64,000 bases of DNA. Source: Brachybacterium sp. P6-10-X1. Lineage in GTDB: Bacteria > Actinomycetota > Actinomycetes > Actinomycetales > Dermabacteraceae. This document shows, piece after piece, positions 8,428-17,635 of the stretch. The notes beneath the pieces were generated by a model. It was given only the letters and a program-made list of their open reading frames with translations, had not been told where the DNA came from and did not search any database. The stretch covers positions 1-64,000 of the forward strand of contig NZ_CP017297.1 of assembly GCF_001969445.1 (NCBI RefSeq), in the 5' to 3' direction. The position numbers and the translations under genes are program-made. Each line of letters opens with the position of its first letter. The stretch's first letter is position 1.

Positions 8428-10089
8428 TCAGCCCTCGCCTCCGTCGCTGACCTCGGGCAGCGGGCTGCTCGGGGCCGTCGGGGTGACGCGATCCTCGTCC
8501 GGCAGCCCCTCGCCCGGCTCGACCTCCTGCTCGGAGGGGATCGGGGCCTCGGGGGTCTCGGCCCCGTCGGGCACCTCCAGCGGCGGCTGGTCGGATTCCA
8601 CCTGGGTGCGCTGGATCGAGACCGACACCAGTCCCAGGCCGCCCATGACGATGTCGTCGTAGGCGACCAGGCGCCCGGTGGTGCGGTCGATGTAGAGCAT
8701 GCGGGCGGCCAGGTCCAGCGGGGAGTCGCCCTGCAGCACCGGGGCCACGCCCCCGGAGGCCAGGGCCCCGCCGGTGGAGCCGACGGTCAGCCAGTCGGTG
8801 CCCGAGCCGTCGCGGTCCAGCTCGACCTTCGAGGTGTGCATGTGCCCCGAGAGCACCATCGGCACGCGCCCCTCCAGGCCCGCGGGCTGGGTGGGATCAT
8901 GGATCAGAGCGAGGTCGACGGGCGTCTCGGGATGTTCCTCGTCGTAGGCGGTGATCGTGTCGCCGAGCTGGAACCCGCTCGCCTCCACCGCGTCCTTGCC
9001 GGCCTGCCAGCCGGTGGTGTCGGAGTCGTCGTCGGCCGCGAAGCGGGGGTCGCCGATCCCGGCGATGGTCAGCCCCTCGATCTCGACGACCTCGTTGTCC
9101 AGGACGGTCGCATTGGGCTGGGCGTCGATGGTCGCGGCCGCCGAGGAGCCGTCATGGTTGCCGCTGATGTACACGTAGGGGACGTCCAGCTCGCCGATGA
9201 CGCTGAGCTGCTCGGTCTCCAGCGGAGTGCCCCAGGAGACGATGTCGCCGGTGTCGATGACCAGATCGATCGCGAACTGCGTGTGCAGCTGCTCGATGAC
9301 GTCGTAGGCCTGGGGGTTGTCGTGGATGTCGGAGACGTGCAGCACGGTGACCAGGTTCTCCTCGCTCAGCCCCACCGGCAGCGAGTCGGCCGCGATGTAC
9401 AGCGCGGAGACCTGGCCGACGAACTGGGCGAGCGTGTCCCGATAGCTCTGGTAGTCGGCGACCGTGGCCTGGCCGATGTCGGCGACATAGGCGGCCTGGG
9501 AGAGCAGGCCGTCGAACGTGGGCTGGTACAGGGAGTCGGGCCGGAAGGTCACCGAGGTGACCACCACCGATACCCCGACCATCGCGACGGCGCTGCCTCC
9601 CGCGATCAGGGCGCGCCGGAGGCGACGGAACGTGAGGCCGACGGCGAGCCCCGCCCCGGCCGCCGCGAACAGCGCGTTCAGCACGGCGTTCTTGGCGGCG
9701 GCGGCGGTGAGCGCCTCGGGAGCGGACCGCGTGAGCTCGGTGAGGCCGGTGTCGGAGTAGAACAGCGCCTCGGCCTTGTCGATGTCCACGCCCTGGACGC
9801 GAGCCTCGATGCGCACCGGGGCGGCATGGGTGTCGAAGGCGACCTCACCCACCGGCGGCAGCAGCAGCACCGTCTGGGAGGAGAACGAGGGGCGCAGGTG
9901 CACGCTCGCGGTCAGCGGGCCGACGTCGACCCGGGTGGCGGGCACCAGCAGGATGCCGATGACCGCTCCCAGCAGGGCGACCACGGCGGTGGTCGTGATG
10001 TGCAGCGCCCGGCCCCGACGGACCCGGCGCCGACGCCGCTGCGCGGCGGACTCCTCGGCCGCCTCGGGCGAGCTCTCAGCGGCGCTCAC
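8428..10089 (-). CDS. Membrane-anchored metallophosphoesterase
   Basis: A 553-aa protein with an N-terminal cytoplasmic Arg-rich segment, a first membrane helix near residues 28-48, an extracytoplasmic beta-rich segment, and two further hydrophobic helices near 140-180. The calcineurin-like domain follows, with metal-binding motifs HVSDIHDN, DTGDIVSWG, SGNHDG and GHMHTS in the canonical order. The active site would lie outside the membrane if the three helices are all used. The C-terminal tail is rich in Pro and Glu. Substrate is unknown; it is probably a phosphodiester. The stop lies 66 bases before the helicase gene, and the start is six bases from the DUF3107 stop, suggesting cotranscription with DUF3107. 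Confidence 0.85.
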   Translation of the reverse strand: MSAAESSPEAAEESAAQRRRRRVRRGRALHITTTAVVALLGAVIGILLVPATRVDVGPLTASVHLRPSFSSQTVLLLPPVGEVAFDTHAAPVRIEARVQGVDIDKAEALFYSDTGLTELTRSAPEALTAAAAKNAVLNALFAAAGAGLAVGLTFRRLRRALIAGGSAVAMVGVSVVVTSVTFRPDSLYQPTFDGLLSQAAYVADIGQATVADYQSYRDTLAQFVGQVSALYIAADSLPVGLSEENLVTVLHVSDIHDNPQAYDVIEQLHTQFAIDLVIDTGDIVSWGTPLETEQLSVIGELDVPYVYISGNHDGSSAAATIDAQPNATVLDNEVVEIEGLTIAGIGDPRFAADDDSDTTGWQAGKDAVEASGFQLGDTITAYDEEHPETPVDLALIHDPTQPAGLEGRVPMVLSGHMHTSKVELDRDGSGTDWLTVGSTGGALASGGVAPVLQGDSPLDLAARMLYIDRTTGRLVAYDDIVMGGLGLVSVSIQRTQVESDQPPLEVPDGAETPEAPIPSEQEVEPGEGLPDEDRVTPTAPSSPLPEVSDGGEG

Positions 10090-10095
10090 GGAGCA

Positions 10096-10317
10096 TCAGC
10101 CGAGGAAGCCGACGCGGCGGGGCTCCTCGGTGGAGATCTCCGCGAAGGCCACCTTCGCCCCGGGGATCAGCACGGTGCGACCCTTGTCGTCGACGAGGGT
10201 GACGGGGGAGCCGTCGGCGACGGCTGCGTTGAGTCGCTCCAGCAGCTCCTCGGTCTTCTCCTCGGACTCGATGACGATCTCGCGGGGCGAGTGCTGGATG
10301 CCGATGCGGATCTCCAT
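10096..10317 (-). CDS. DUF3107 family protein
   Basis: A 73-aa protein that matches the actinobacteria-specific DUF3107 family: it starts MEIRIGIQHSPREIVIES and ends with the conserved RRVGFL. It contains no cysteine or recognised catalytic motif; secondary structure alternates strand and helix. A good ribosome binding site (GGAAGGA) precedes the ATG by about seven bases. It is typically found beside a TetR regulator in this phylum, as here. Function unknown. Confidence 0.88.
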   Translation of the reverse strand: MEIRIGIQHSPREIVIESEEKTEELLERLNAAVADGSPVTLVDDKGRTVLIPGAKVAFAEISTEEPRRVGFLG

Positions 10318-10374
10318 GGCGATGTCCTTCCCTCCGCCGAACAGGCGGGATGAGCAGTGCGGGGCGAGGGAAGT

Positions 10375-11037
10375 CTACCCGTCGGACCCGGGGTGCGCGG
10401 TGCCGTCCGCCCCCAGCACGGTGCCGAGGACCCGAGGGCTCTCCAGCGGGGTGAAGCCCGTCAGGCCGTGCACCATGAACGCGGTCATGACCTCGAGGAT
10501 CTCCTCGCGCTCGGCGTCGTCGGCGGCCTCGTGGAGCAGCCGGGCGGTGGACTGGGTGGCGGCGATCAGCCCGCGGCCGATGACCCGGGACTCGGCGGTG
10601 CTCATCCGGCGGGACGCGGCCAGCACCCCGGCCAGCTCGACCGCCATCCGGTCCAGCACCGCGTCGGCGCGCCGTTGGACGGTCTCGGAGACCGGCTCGT
10701 TGCCGGTGAACAGCCGCAGCGCGTTCTCGAGCGAGATCAGCTGGTAGAAGCGCTCGAGCCCGTGGCGGACGCGCCCTCGGGTGTCCCCGTCGAAGGAGCC
10801 GATCTCGCGCACCTCGTCGAACATCTGCTCGGCGATGATGTCGATGACCTCGACGTACAGCGTCTCCTTGGAGGAGAAGTGCTGGTAGAGGACCGGTTTG
10901 GTGACTCCGGCGGCGAAGGCGATGTCGTCCATGCTCGTCCCCTGGAAACCGTTCTGCGTGAACACACGGGCGGCGAGCTCGAGCAATTGGGTGCGCCGCT
11001 GCGCGCGGGGCATCCGGGGGGTCGATGGCGGCGACAT
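10375..11037 (-). CDS. TetR/AcrR family transcriptional regulator
   Basis: A 220-aa one-component regulator. The helix-turn-helix domain occupies about residues 10-55 (RRTQLLELAARVFTQNGF, then GTSMDDIAFAAGVTKPVLYQHFSSKETL). The C-terminal ligand domain is all-helical and not informative on the ligand. The ATG at 11037 is chosen because GAGGAGG lies eight bases upstream and the sequence starts just before the DNA-binding domain; the open frame extends 19 codons further without support. It is divergent from adnA and precedes DUF3107. The 9-base inverted repeat in the divergent gap is a candidate operator. Confidence 0.88.
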   Translation of the reverse strand: MSPPSTPRMPRAQRRTQLLELAARVFTQNGFQGTSMDDIAFAAGVTKPVLYQHFSSKETLYVEVIDIIAEQMFDEVREIGSFDGDTRGRVRHGLERFYQLISLENALRLFTGNEPVSETVQRRADAVLDRMAVELAGVLAASRRMSTAESRVIGRGLIAATQSTARLLHEAADDAEREEILEVMTAFMVHGLTGFTPLESPRVLGTVLGADGTAHPGSDG

Positions 11038-11069
11038 GGCGTCGGCCTCCTCGCAGATGACGGGCAGAT

Positions 11070-11108
11070 GACGGAGCGCGGTGATCCACAGCACTCTACC
11101 GCTCCGTC
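11070..11108. promoter_or_regulatory. Inverted repeat in the tetR-adnA divergent gap
   Basis: Arms GACGGAGCG (11070-11078) and CGCTCCGTC (11100-11108) are perfectly complementary with a 21-base spacer. The site lies 33 bases upstream of the tetR start and about 50 bases upstream of adnA, a position suited to autoregulation or to control of both genes. TetR operators are usually more compact, so this is only a candidate. Confidence 0.35.
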
Positions 11109-11159
11109 GCCGCCGCGTGGTGGCCCCCGTCCGTCACCCCGGTGAGGTGGAATGGACCT

Positions 11160-14100
11160 ATGCGAGGCGACGGCACCGGGACGGGCGAGGGGATCCGTCT
11201 GCTCGGGCCCGACCTGGCGGCCCTGCCTGAGGTGCTCGCCCCGGACGCGCTCGATGCATCCCAGCGCTCCGCGCGGGACCTGGTCCTGGCGGGGACGGAC
11301 GTGCTCGTGCACGGCGGGCCCGGCAGCGGGCGCACCGCCCTGGCCCTGGCGACCGCGGCCGCGGCCGGGTCCGACACGCTGCTGCTGGCCCCGCGCCGCC
11401 TGGCCGCCGGCCGCCTGCGCGACGCCCTGGCCGTCCATGGCTCCGGGGACGCCCGGGCGATGACGCCGCCCGCCCTGGGCCATGCGCTCCTGCGCGCCGA
11501 CGCCCTCGCCCGCGGCCTCGGCGAACCCACCCTGGTCACCGGCGCCGAGCAGGACGCCCTGCTGGCCGAGCTGATCGCCGACCGCGAGAGCTGGTCCCTC
11601 GAGGCCGACCCCGGAGCCCGCACCCTGCCCGGCTTCCGCACCGAGCTGCGCGACCTCATCACCCGGGCGACCGAACTGGGGCTGACCCCCCGCGATCTCG
11701 ATCAGCTGGGGCGCGAACGGGCCCGACCGGCCTGGATCGACGCCGCCGCGATCCTGCGCGACTACCTCGGCGTGCTGGACCTGGAGGCCTCCGCCGCCCT
11801 CGACGCCGGGCCCCGACTCGACTCGGGCGGTCTGGTCCGGCGCGCCGCCGGACTGCTCGAGGACCCCCGGACCCCGCCGCCGTTCCGCACCGTGGTGGTC
11901 GACGACGCCCAGGACCTCACCTCCGCCGGGATCGCCCTGGTCGCCGCTCTCGCCGCGTCCGGGGCGACCGTCCTGCTGTGCAACAGCCCCGACACCTCCG
12001 TGGACACCTTCCGCGGAGCGCTCCCGGACGCGGCGGACCGGCTGCGCGGCCTCCTGCCCCGTCCGCTCTCCGAGGTGACGCTGGAGGGCGCTCACGCCTC
12101 CGGTCCCGGGCTCGTCGCGGCCGTCGACTCCCTGCGAGGGAGGCTGCCGCTGTCCGGTTCGAGCATCGCGTCGCGCCGCCCGCGGGCCGCGCCGGGGCGG
12201 GGCCTGGCGGTATTGGAGGCGGAGGACCCGCTGGACGAGGCCCGCCTGATCGGCTCCGCACTGCGCGATCTCCACCACCGCGAGGGGGTCGACTATGACG
12301 ACATGGCCGTGGTGTGCCGCTCCGGAGCCGCTGTCGCCGACGTCGCGGACCTTCTCTCCCGCACCGGACTGCCGGTGCGCACGCCGCGCCGCCCGCAGCC
12401 GCTGCGCGAGGTGCCCGCGATCGCCGACCTGATGACCATCCTCGAGCTGGGCTGCGCAGGGGACGGGGCCGCTGTCGATCCCGGGGTCGCCTCCCAGCTG
12501 CTGCGGGGCCCCTTCGGTGATGCCGACACCCTGCGACTGCGCCGCATCCGTCGCCTGCTGCTGGGCGCTCACCGCGCCGCCGACCCCGAGGCGGAGACCC
12601 CGAGCGAGCAGCTGCTGGCCCGCGCGCTCGTGGACGAGGAGGCCCCCGGCCTGCCCGAGCAGGGGGCCCGTGACCGCGCCGCGGCCCCCGTGCACCGGCT
12701 GCGCGCCATGATCCGCGCCGTGCGGGAGCACCGCCAGGAGGCCGCCGACCAGGTCCTGTGGCATGCCTGGGACGCCTCGGGGCTCGCCGGAGGCTGGCGT
12801 CGCGCCGCCCTCGGTGCGCCCGGCGACGTCGACGGGGCGCGCTCCCGGATGGCCGGGTCCCGTCTGGACGCCCTGCTGGAGCTGTTCGCCGCCGCGGAGC
12901 GGCTCACCGACCGCCGCCCCGGCGCCGGGGCCCTGGATCTCGTCGAGCAGATCCGCGCCCAGGCCGTCGTCGAGGACACGCTCGCCCCCTCCGCCGCCCC
13001 GCGCGGCCGCCTCGCCGTGCTCACCCCCGCCCAGCTCGCCGGGGAGCACCGCGACACCGTCGTGCTCGCCCGCGTCCAGGAGGGAGCCTGGCCGGACCTG
13101 CGCCTGCGCTCGACCCTGTTCGGCGCCGCCGAGCTCTCGCTGCTGGCCGGCGCCCGCGCCGGCACCGAGCTGCCCGCCGACCCCGAATCGCTGCGCGCGC
13201 TCCAGCGCGAGCAGGTGATCGCCGACGAGCTGCGCCTCGCCGTCAGCGCTCTGTCCCGGGCCCGCACCCGAGTGCTGATCACCGCCGTCCAGGACGAGCA
13301 GCTCGAGCCCTCCGCCCTGCACGAGGCGCTCTCGGCGCTGGCCGAGGGGGCCGGGGAGCCGTGGATCGCCCCGGAGGACCTGAGGGGAGACCCGGGCCCC
13401 GCCCCCGATGTGCGGTCCCTGGTGGCCGCGCTGCGGGCGCGACTGCGCGAGGAGGACCCCCGCCGCTCCCGCGAGGCGGCCCTCGCCCTGGACGCGCTGG
13501 CGCGCGCCGGAGCCCCCGGCACGGACCCCGAGCGCTGGTACCACCAGGACCCCAGCAGCCTCGAGCCCTTGCACGATGAGGACGCGACCATCGCCCTGTC
13601 CCCGTCGGCCCTCGAGCGCGCCGTGGACTGCCCGCAGTCCTGGCTGATGGAGCGGGCGGGCGGCACCCGCTCCGGGGGCCCCGCCCAGCTCATCGGCACC
13701 GCCCTGCACCACCTCGCCCAGGTCCACCCGCGCGGCCCCGAGGACGGTCCCGACGACCTGCTGGAGGAGCTGGCCACGCTGATCCGCTCCGTCCCCGGCA
13801 CCGAGACCTGGTCCGGCAGGCGCCGGGTGCGACGCGCCGAGGACGCGGCGCTGCTGCTCGCCGAGCACCTGCGCTCGGCCGGGGAGCCGCTCGCGGTCGA
13901 GGCCCCCTTCGAGGTCGAGCTCGGGCGGGTGCGCCTGCGCGGCAGCATCGACCGGATCGAGGGCGACGCGAGCGGACTGCGCGTGGTCGACCTCAAGACC
14001 GGCCGCAGCCCCAAGTCCGCCGCCGCGGCGGAGGGCGACCTGCAGCTGGCCGCCTACCAGGCCGCCGTGCGCGAGGGCGCGCTGGCCGAGGAGCTCGGCG

Positions 14101-14345
14101 AGGACGCCCCGCAGCGGCTGAACGGCGCCCAGCTGGTCTACGTCGGCACCGGCGCGAAGAAGGCGGCCGTGCGCAGCCAGGGCGCCCTGTCCCGGGCGGA
14201 GGATCCCGCCTGGTTCGACGACCTCGTCGCCCAGGTCTCCCGCGACGTCTCGGGCCGCCGGGTCACCGCGCGGCTGAACGCCCACTGCTCCCGCTGCGCG
14301 GTGCGCGGCAGCTGCCCGCTGCAACCCGAAGGAGACCAGCTGTGA
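11160..14345 (+). CDS. adnA: AdnA-like helicase-nuclease subunit (AddB-type Fe-S nuclease)
   Basis: First subunit of a heterodimeric motor-nuclease that resects double-strand breaks. The 1061-aa chain has a UvrD-like motor followed by a RecB-family nuclease. The motor looks impaired: the Walker A motif reads GGPGSGRT (Arg58 replaces Lys) and the Walker B region reads VVDDAQD (Asp249 in place of Glu). The nuclease retains DLKTGR (Asp944, Lys946) and QLAAYQ. Four cysteines (824, 1043, 1046, 1052) with the spacing C-x2-C-x5-C at the end match the Fe-S signature of AddB-type nucleases. ATG 11160 is preferred over an upstream in-frame GTG at 11142 because AGGTGG sits about nine bases before it. 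The stop overlaps the GTG of adnB. Confidence 0.88.
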   Translation: MRGDGTGTGEGIRLLGPDLAALPEVLAPDALDASQRSARDLVLAGTDVLVHGGPGSGRTALALATAAAAGSDTLLLAPRRLAAGRLRDALAVHGSGDARAMTPPALGHALLRADALARGLGEPTLVTGAEQDALLAELIADRESWSLEADPGARTLPGFRTELRDLITRATELGLTPRDLDQLGRERARPAWIDAAAILRDYLGVLDLEASAALDAGPRLDSGGLVRRAAGLLEDPRTPPPFRTVVVDDAQDLTSAGIALVAALAASGATVLLCNSPDTSVDTFRGALPDAADRLRGLLPRPLSEVTLEGAHASGPGLVAAVDSLRGRLPLSGSSIASRRPRAAPGRGLAVLEAEDPLDEARLIGSALRDLHHREGVDYDDMAVVCRSGAAVADVADLLSRTGLPVRTPRRPQPLREVPAIADLMTILELGCAGDGAAVDPGVASQLLRGPFGDADTLRLRRIRRLLLGAHRAADPEAETPSEQLLARALVDEEAPGLPEQGARDRAAAPVHRLRAMIRAVREHRQEAADQVLWHAWDASGLAGGWRRAALGAPGDVDGARSRMAGSRLDALLELFAAAERLTDRRPGAGALDLVEQIRAQAVVEDTLAPSAAPRGRLAVLTPAQLAGEHRDTVVLARVQEGAWPDLRLRSTLFGAAELSLLAGARAGTELPADPESLRALQREQVIADELRLAVSALSRARTRVLITAVQDEQLEPSALHEALSALAEGAGEPWIAPEDLRGDPGPAPDVRSLVAALRARLREEDPRRSREAALALDALARAGAPGTDPERWYHQDPSSLEPLHDEDATIALSPSALERAVDCPQSWLMERAGGTRSGGPAQLIGTALHHLAQVHPRGPEDGPDDLLEELATLIRSVPGTETWSGRRRVRRAEDAALLLAEHLRSAGEPLAVEAPFEVELGRVRLRGSIDRIEGDASGLRVVDLKTGRSPKSAAAAEGDLQLAAYQAAVREGALAEELGEDAPQRLNGAQLVYVGTGAKKAAVRSQGALSRAEDPAWFDDLVAQVSRDVSGRRVTARLNAHCSRCAVRGSCPLQPEGDQL

Positions 14346-17300
14346 GCCGGACCGGCCCCACCCCGCTCAGCGCCGCCCGCCTCGCGGCCCTGCTCGAGCA
14401 GCCCCCGCCCACCGAGGAGCAGACGGCCGTCATCGAGGCGCCGCTGGCGCCGATGCTGGTGGTCGCGGGCGCCGGCTCCGGAAAGACCGAGACCATGGCC
14501 TCCCGCGTGGTCTGGCTGATCGCCAACGGGGTGATCGAGCCGCGGCAGGTGCTGGGCCTGACCTTCACCCGCAAGGCCGCCCACGAGCTGTCGGCCCGCA
14601 TCACCGCGCGCCTGGCCGCCCTGGCCACGGCGCTGCGCGCCGAAGGGCTCGCGCTGCCGCCGGGCCTCGAGCGCGGGGGCGACGAGCTGGTCGGCCAGCG
14701 CCCCCTGGTCCACACCTACAACGGCTTCGCCCTCGACCTGGTGCGCGAGCACGCCCTCGCCGTCGGCATCGATCCCGAGCTGACCATGATGTCCACCTCG
14801 GCCTCCTGGCAGCTCGCCCACGAGATCGTCGAGGGCTGGGACGACTCCCTGGACCTCGAGGCGTCCCCGGCCACGCTCACCGCCGCTCTGCTGTCGCTGA
14901 CCTCCTCGATCGCCGACCACCTCGTCACACCCGAGCAGCTGCGCGTCCACCTCGCCGAGATCCGCGATCACCTCTCCCACATCCCGCTGCAGGTCGAAGG
15001 GCGGCGCCGGACCACCCCCAAGGCCGTCGCCTCGGTGCTCACGGCGCTCGAGTCGAGGCTCGCGCTGATCCCCCTGCTGGAGCGCTTCGCCGAGGTCCGC
15101 ACCGACAGCTCCGCCCTCGACTTCGCCGACCAGGTCTCCCTCGCCGCCCGGATCGCCCGCGAGGTGCCCGACGCGGGCCGGCTCGCCCGCCGCATGCATC
15201 GCGTGGTGCTGCTGGACGAGTTCCAGGACACCTCGGTCGCGCAGCTGCGGATGCTCACCGACCTCTTCGGCCCCGGGCACGCCGCCTGTGCCGTCGGCGA
15301 CCCACAGCAGGCGATCTACGGCTGGCGCGGGGCCTCGGCCGCCTCCTTGGCCGGCTTCGCCGCCTCCTTCGCCACCGCCGAGCAGCCCGTGCTGCAGCGC
15401 ACCCTGTCGACCTCCTGGCGCAACGACGAGGCGGTCCTGGCCGTCGCCAACACGCTCGCCGGCCCGCTGCGCGAGGCCGATGCCGCTCTGAGCATCCCCG
15501 AGCTGCAGGCCCGGCCCGGCGCCGGGGAAGGGGCCGCCGAGATCCACGAGGCCTCCGACGAGCGGGCCGAGGCCCGGGCCATCGCGGCCTGGATCCGGGA
15601 GCGTCGCGCCGAGGACCCGCCCGATCAGGCCCCTGCGTCGGCCGCCGTGCTGGTGCGCGCCCGCCGCCAGATCCCCGCCCTGGTCGAGGGGCTCGAGGCC
15701 GCGGGCCTGCCGGCGCACGTGGTCGGCCTCGGCGGCCTCCTGCACCGCCCCGAGGTGGCCGACGTCCGCGCCGTCCTCGCCTGCGCCCACGATCCCGGCC
15801 GCGGTGATGCGCTGATGCGGCTGCTGACCGGGCCGCGCATCCGCCTCGGGGCCCGCGATCTGTCCGTGCTGGGCCGCTGGCGGGACCGGATGAGCTCGCG
15901 CCTGCGCCGCCGCGCCGCCGCCCCGGGCGGTGAGGACGAGGCCGAGACCGTCTCGCTCGTCGACGCGGTCGACGACCTGCCGCCGCAGGACTGGACCGAT
16001 CCCTCCGGGCGCGCCCTGTCCGCCACCGGCCGTGCCCGGCTGGAGCAGGTCCAGCAGATGCTGCGCGAGATGCGGCGCCTGCTGCCCCTGCCGCTGCCGG
16101 ACCTCATCACCGCCGCCGTGCGGCTGCTGGACGTGGACCTGACCCTGCTCGCCCACGACCCCTCCTCCCGGGCCCTGGCCGACCTCGAGGCGCTGCGCGA
16201 CCACGCGGCCGCCTTCGATCGCACCGCCCGGCGCGGAGGCCTCGGGGCCTATCTCGACCTGCTGGAGATCAGCGAGGACGAGGAGGCGGGCCTGGCCGTC
16301 ACCGCAGCGCCCGAGCCGGAGGCGCAGGAGGACGCGGATGCCGCCGTGACCATCGTGACGATGCACTCCGCGAAGGGTCTGGAGTGGGACCTGGTGGCCG
16401 TGGCCGGGCTCACCGAGGGCTCCGTGCCCTCCTACGATCTGCGCCGTGCGAAGACCGACGAGACCGGGCGGGTGCGGGTCCCGGCCGGTGGCTGGCTCGC
16501 GGGACTGGCCTCCGCCTCCGTGCCCACGGCGCTGCGCGGCGACGCGGACACGCTGCCGGAGCTGGCCTGGGCCGAGGCGGACACGCAGGTCGATGCCGAG
16601 GGCCTGATCGAGCAGTACCGCTTCGCGCAGGGCGAGGAGTCGCTGCGCGAGGACCGTCGCCTGATGTACGTCGCGGTCACCCGGGCCCGTCGCCGTCTGC
16701 TGCTGACCTCCGCCGCCTGGCGCACCGGCCTGGCCTCTGCCCGCCCCCGCTCGCGCTATCTCGTCGAGGCCGCACCGCTGGTGCCGGAGCGCTTCTGCAC
16801 CGCGGACGAGGTGCCCGAGGAGAACCCGATGGAGGCCGAGCGACCCCGAGCGCAGTGGCCCCCGCCGGAGGGCGAGGCGGAGCGGGCCCGCCGCCGCGCC
16901 GCGGAGCTGCTGAGAGCGGCGGAGGAGGACCCTGCGCCCGAGGACCTGGCGGCGAGCGATCCGGCGCTCGCCGAGACCGTGCGACGGACCATCGCGGACC
17001 TCGAGCAGCAGAGCGCGCCTGCGGCCGTGCACTCCCCGCCGCGGCTGTCGGCCTCCCAGGTGGTCCACCAGGCCCGCGATCCGCAGGATGCGGCGATCGA
17101 GCTGCTGCGCCCGCTGCCGCGCCGCCCGTCCGCGGCAGCGGCCCGCGGCACCGCCTTCCACGCCTGGCTCGAGTCCCGGTACGACAGCCGGGCCCTGGTG
17201 GACCTCGAGGATCTGGCGGACCTGGCCGACCGCGCGGACCCCGATGCCGAAGGCGGCGGTGAGGATCTCGCGCTGCGGGAGGCCTTCGCCGCCTCTGCGT

Positions 17301-17632
17301 GGGCCGACCGCACCCCGATCGCGGTCGAGCGCCCGGTGCAGACCCGGGTGGGCCGGATCGCGGTGCGCGGCGTGATCGATGCGGTCTTCCCCGACCCCGA
17401 CAGCGGCGGCGTGATCATCGTGGACTGGAAGACGGGGAGGGTGCCGCGTCCCACCCAGCTGCGCGAGCGCGCGCTGCAGCTGTCGCTGTACCGTCTGGCC
17501 TGGCACGAGAGCACCGGGCTGCCGCTGGGCAGGATCCGGACCGCCTTCCACTTCGTGGCCGACGGGATCACCCACGAGGTGCGCCGCCACCCCTCCCGGG
17601 AGAAGATCGCGGCGATGCTCACCGGGGGGTGA
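14342..17632 (+). CDS. adnB: AdnB-like helicase-nuclease subunit
   Basis: A 1096-aa UvrD/Rep-type helicase fused to a RecB-like nuclease. Motor motifs are intact: Q-motif TEEQTAVI, Walker A AGAGSGKTE (Lys48), GLTFTRKAAHEL, LLDEFQDTS, GDPQQAIYGWRGA, TMHSAKGLEWD and the VAVTRARRRL motif VI. The nuclease domain at the C-terminus has GTAFHAWLE, then IIVDWKTGR (Asp1028, Lys1030) and LQLSLYRLA. No Fe-S cysteines are present. It should be the lead translocase of the AdnAB pair. The GTG start overlaps the adnA stop (GTGA), so the subunits are translationally coupled. The gene ends three bases before a convergent gene. Confidence 0.92.
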   Translation: MSRTGPTPLSAARLAALLEQPPPTEEQTAVIEAPLAPMLVVAGAGSGKTETMASRVVWLIANGVIEPRQVLGLTFTRKAAHELSARITARLAALATALRAEGLALPPGLERGGDELVGQRPLVHTYNGFALDLVREHALAVGIDPELTMMSTSASWQLAHEIVEGWDDSLDLEASPATLTAALLSLTSSIADHLVTPEQLRVHLAEIRDHLSHIPLQVEGRRRTTPKAVASVLTALESRLALIPLLERFAEVRTDSSALDFADQVSLAARIAREVPDAGRLARRMHRVVLLDEFQDTSVAQLRMLTDLFGPGHAACAVGDPQQAIYGWRGASAASLAGFAASFATAEQPVLQRTLSTSWRNDEAVLAVANTLAGPLREADAALSIPELQARPGAGEGAAEIHEASDERAEARAIAAWIRERRAEDPPDQAPASAAVLVRARRQIPALVEGLEAAGLPAHVVGLGGLLHRPEVADVRAVLACAHDPGRGDALMRLLTGPRIRLGARDLSVLGRWRDRMSSRLRRRAAAPGGEDEAETVSLVDAVDDLPPQDWTDPSGRALSATGRARLEQVQQMLREMRRLLPLPLPDLITAAVRLLDVDLTLLAHDPSSRALADLEALRDHAAAFDRTARRGGLGAYLDLLEISEDEEAGLAVTAAPEPEAQEDADAAVTIVTMHSAKGLEWDLVAVAGLTEGSVPSYDLRRAKTDETGRVRVPAGGWLAGLASASVPTALRGDADTLPELAWAEADTQVDAEGLIEQYRFAQGEESLREDRRLMYVAVTRARRRLLLTSAAWRTGLASARPRSRYLVEAAPLVPERFCTADEVPEENPMEAERPRAQWPPPEGEAERARRRAAELLRAAEEDPAPEDLAASDPALAETVRRTIADLEQQSAPAAVHSPPRLSASQVVHQARDPQDAAIELLRPLPRRPSAAAARGTAFHAWLESRYDSRALVDLEDLADLADRADPDAEGGGEDLALREAFAASAWADRTPIAVERPVQTRVGRIAVRGVIDAVFPDPDSGGVIIVDWKTGRVPRPTQLRERALQLSLYRLAWHESTGLPLGRIRTAFHFVADGITHEVRRHPSREKIAAMLTGG

Positions 17633-17635
17633 GGC

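Noticed and set aside
8395..10353. Plus-strand frame of 652 codons opposite the metallophosphoesterase
   Set aside because: Gly/Val/Asp/Arg-rich shadow; the minus strand has all metallophosphoesterase motifs.
10737..14324. Open frame of 1195 codons antisense to adnA
   Set aside because: Composition is Gly/Ala/Arg/Gln-rich with no domain; a shadow of high third-position GC in adnA, whose motifs are convincing.
14138..17590. Open frame of 1150 codons antisense to adnB
   Set aside because: Same reason: low-complexity Gly/Arg/Gln sequence with no motif, opposite a clear helicase-nuclease.
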